A stretch of 27,156 nt of DNA from Pleurocapsa sp. MO_226.B13. GTDB lineage: Bacteria; Cyanobacteriota; Cyanobacteriia; Cyanobacteriales; Xenococcaceae. The notes beneath the pieces are model-generated. The model saw only the letters and a program-made list of their open reading frames with translations, did not search any database and was not told the origin of the DNA. The DNA lies in contig JASJEI010000270.1 in assembly GCA_030064795.1 (NCBI GenBank), positions 1 to 27,156 on the forward strand, in the 5' to 3' direction. Numbering within the stretch: position 1 is the stretch's first letter; each line of letters begins with the position of its first letter. A program made the position numbers and the translations under genes. Of this stretch, positions 25,940 through 27,156 are shown piece by piece.

Positions 25940-26071
25940 AACTGTAGTAGTCAGAATAATACTGCCACCTTTTTCGATCATTGGTTCTAATTTCTGCACT
26001 GTGAAAAAAGTAGCTTTAAGATTCATCGCTATCTCTTCATCAAAAGCTGATGGGGATATCAGATTGTTCGT
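25940..26071 (-). pseudogene. Short-chain dehydrogenase/reductase fragment
   Basis: The minus strand reads SAFDEEIAMNLKATFFTVQ then KGGSIILTTTV, the middle of a classical SDR (the N-x-K-x-T-F-F segment of helix alphaE and the start of strand beta5, just before the catalytic Ser). Neither the TGxxxGIG cofactor loop nor the YxxxK active site is present. Only about 44 residues of a protein of about 245 survive, with no start. The downstream part runs into the heptamer repeat. Confidence 0.65.
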
Positions 26072-26103
26072 ACTTCGGCTCTGAAAAACTTAAAAAAAAA
26101 TGC

Positions 26104-26211
26104 CTTTATTTTCAACAAGCTTTATTAGGCAATAACTTTGTCAGCGAGCCAATTATTTCTCGTACTACGGGAATACATCAGGTTAATATCGCTGCACCTA
26201 TTTGGGGTGTA
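26104..26211 (+). pseudogene. dCACHE sensor-domain fragment
   Basis: The plus strand reads YFQQALLGNNFVSEPIISR followed by TTG and VNIAAPI, the pattern of double-CACHE extracellular sensor domains (YFxxAL-G-xxxxSxPxxSxxTG). Only about 36 residues remain. It faces a histidine kinase fragment on the opposite strand, perhaps from the same or a related sensor. Confidence 0.5.
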
Positions 26212-26247
26212 TCTAAACTTAAAAAAGGTTCTACTCTCTCAACCAAG

Positions 26248-26856
26248 TCACCAAAAGGAGTGTTTATCGGCAAAAGGTTTGTGGACTACTTCGTCTCCAC
26301 CAACGGCAATAATTTTCTCGCGATCTTCTTTGAAGACACTAGCGGTTAGGGCAACAATTACCGTCGGTTTAGACTTGGGGGGCGAAAGTTGTGCTTCTTC
26401 TTTTCTGATTTTGGCGATCGCTTCGTAACCATTCATCACTGGCATTTGGATGTCCATCCAAATTAATCTAGGTTGCCATTCCCGCCACAAGTTTACTCCC
26501 TGCAAACCATTGGCTACTGCTTTTACTTCAAAGCCGACAGACTCTAACAGTTTGACTAATAGTTCTCTACTTTCCCATTTATCTTCGACAACCAAAATTT
26601 TAGGAATAGTTGTATCGGGAGCAATTTGAGTAACTTGTCTGGTTGGATATTTGGGTAGGGTAATATTTTTTGCTTCATCTACCTCGATCTCAAATCTAAT
26701 TGTAGTTCCTTTGCCCAATTCTGATTCAACCTCGATCTTTCCTCCCATTAATTTCACGAATTTTTGACTGATCGATAAACCTAACCCCGTACCTTGTTGA
26801 AATTTGACCCCTGCTTCGCTTTGATAGAAAGGATTGAAGAGATATTTTAGTTCGGA
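26248..26856 (-). pseudogene. Hybrid histidine kinase fragment (ATPase end plus receiver)
   Basis: About 202 residues. The frame opens after a TAA at 26857-26859 and reads FNPFYQSEAG, then QQGTGLGLSISQKFVKLMGG (G2 box of the HATPase domain) and GTTIRFEIEV. A receiver domain follows: ILVVEDKWESRELL, phosphoacceptor Asp in WMDIQMPVMNG, the Thr/Ser switch in VALTAS, and KPF at the end. The N-terminal sensor, the dimerisation His box and the N and G1 boxes are absent, and the receiver lacks its last helix (it ends KHSFW). Non-functional as it stands. Confidence 0.75.
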
Positions 26857-27045
26857 TTAGGGCTTTTCTGTTTTTCTATTCTACTAGACGATGGTGGAAT
26901 ATAATATTCCCAACATGAGGATGTTAAAACGAGTTTTGCCATTATTAAAAAAGGAGAGGATTATTTTTGCCCTCAATCTTGGTTGCGATCGCAATCCCAT
27001 TAATTAGCAATTTGTAAGGTTTGGACTTTGGACAAAAAAACGAGA
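26857..27045. other. Non-coding region with short palindrome
   Basis: GGAATAT-A-ATATTCC (26896-26910) is a perfect 7-1-7 palindrome. A short plus-strand stretch reads AIIKKGEDYF, faintly like an ISAs1-type transposase, but it is too brief and interrupted to call. Confidence 0.35.
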
Positions 27046-27070
27046 AGTTCGCGAGTGCATATCGCGAACT
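27046..27070. promoter_or_regulatory. Inverted repeat upstream of a partial gene
   Basis: AGTTCGCGA-N7-TCGCGAACT is a perfect 9-bp-arm inverted repeat, GC-rich against its surroundings, lying 28 bp before the ATG at 27098. It is a good candidate for an operator or an RNA hairpin; no T-run follows. Confidence 0.55.
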
Positions 27071-27097
27071 AAATCCCCAAGGAAGGAGCGACAGATA

Positions 27098-27156
27098 ATG
27101 AGAAGATTGAGCCTGTGTTTGGACAAACCGATTTCAATCGAGTTCATATTACCGAT
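27098..27156 (+). CDS. Possible gene start, cut by the window edge
   Basis: A strong AAGGAAGGAG lies at 27079-27088, nine bases before an ATG that opens MRRLSLCLDKPISIEF and runs off the end. Only 19 codons are seen and no family can be named. The other plus frame is also open here, so the call is tentative. Confidence 0.3.
   Translation, partial: MRRLSLCLDKPISIEFILP

Noticed and set aside
26918..27015. Transposase-like scrap (AIIKKGEDYF)
   Set aside because: Ten residues are not enough and the frame is interrupted on both sides.
1..27156. tRNA, rRNA and CRISPR arrays
   Set aside because: No cloverleaf with a convincing T-arm, no rRNA-like segments and no regularly spaced direct repeats were seen by eye.

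Overview
The window is cyanobacterial chromosome. The octamer GCGATCGC (HIP1) recurs throughout on an AT-rich background. The families also fit: a ZiaR-type zinc sensor, GAF domains of the cyanobacterial phototaxis or cyanobacteriochrome type, a haemagglutinin-type TpsA fragment and CHASE2-diguanylate cyclase remains. Genus cannot be fixed by eye.

Left end (1-5250) is a patchwork of broken genes around a few intact ones. An IS200/IS605-like right end without a transposase truncates xdhC. A DUF606/YdcZ-type transporter follows, then an ltrA fragment and a small 4-oxalocrotonate tautomerase. Next is a zinc module: an intact ziaR, two SmtB/ZiaR-type operators, and a P1B ATPase that has lost its last membrane helices. 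A diguanylate cyclase remnant with an internal deletion and a TpsA scrap flank a roughly 107-bp MITE-like element.

Centre (5275-23070) is dominated by cell-surface polysaccharide genes on the minus strand. They are an EpsG-type polymerase; a tight operon of Wzx-type flippase, sulfotransferase, methyltransferase, GT4 and GT2; and a second block with a GT87-like membrane glycosyltransferase, broken by one frameshift in an A9 tract, and another GT2. Together they suggest a sulfated or otherwise decorated exopolysaccharide. Two plus-strand islands interrupt the block. One is a LysR regulator divergent from cytochrome P460 and a secreted beta-propeller protein. The other is a 1204-residue soluble sensor with five GAF domains and a degenerate chemoreceptor-like coiled coil, divergent from a membrane-anchored phosphate-binding-like protein.

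Right end (23071-27156) has two unrecognised small proteins, a 37-residue single-helix protein, and a PlsC-like acyltransferase with a long C-terminal extension. It then returns to debris: SDR, dCACHE and hybrid histidine kinase fragments in mixed orientation. A 9-bp-arm inverted repeat precedes a possible gene running off the edge.

Best leads: the tandem GAF sensor (Cys motifs like DXCF cyanobacteriochromes but Tyr where His is usual, repeats shaped by recent gene conversion, a signalling tip that has lost the chemoreceptor consensus); the homopolymer frameshift in the GT87 gene; the zinc regulon with an intact repressor over a broken pump; and the two rearrangement zones bordering the locus.
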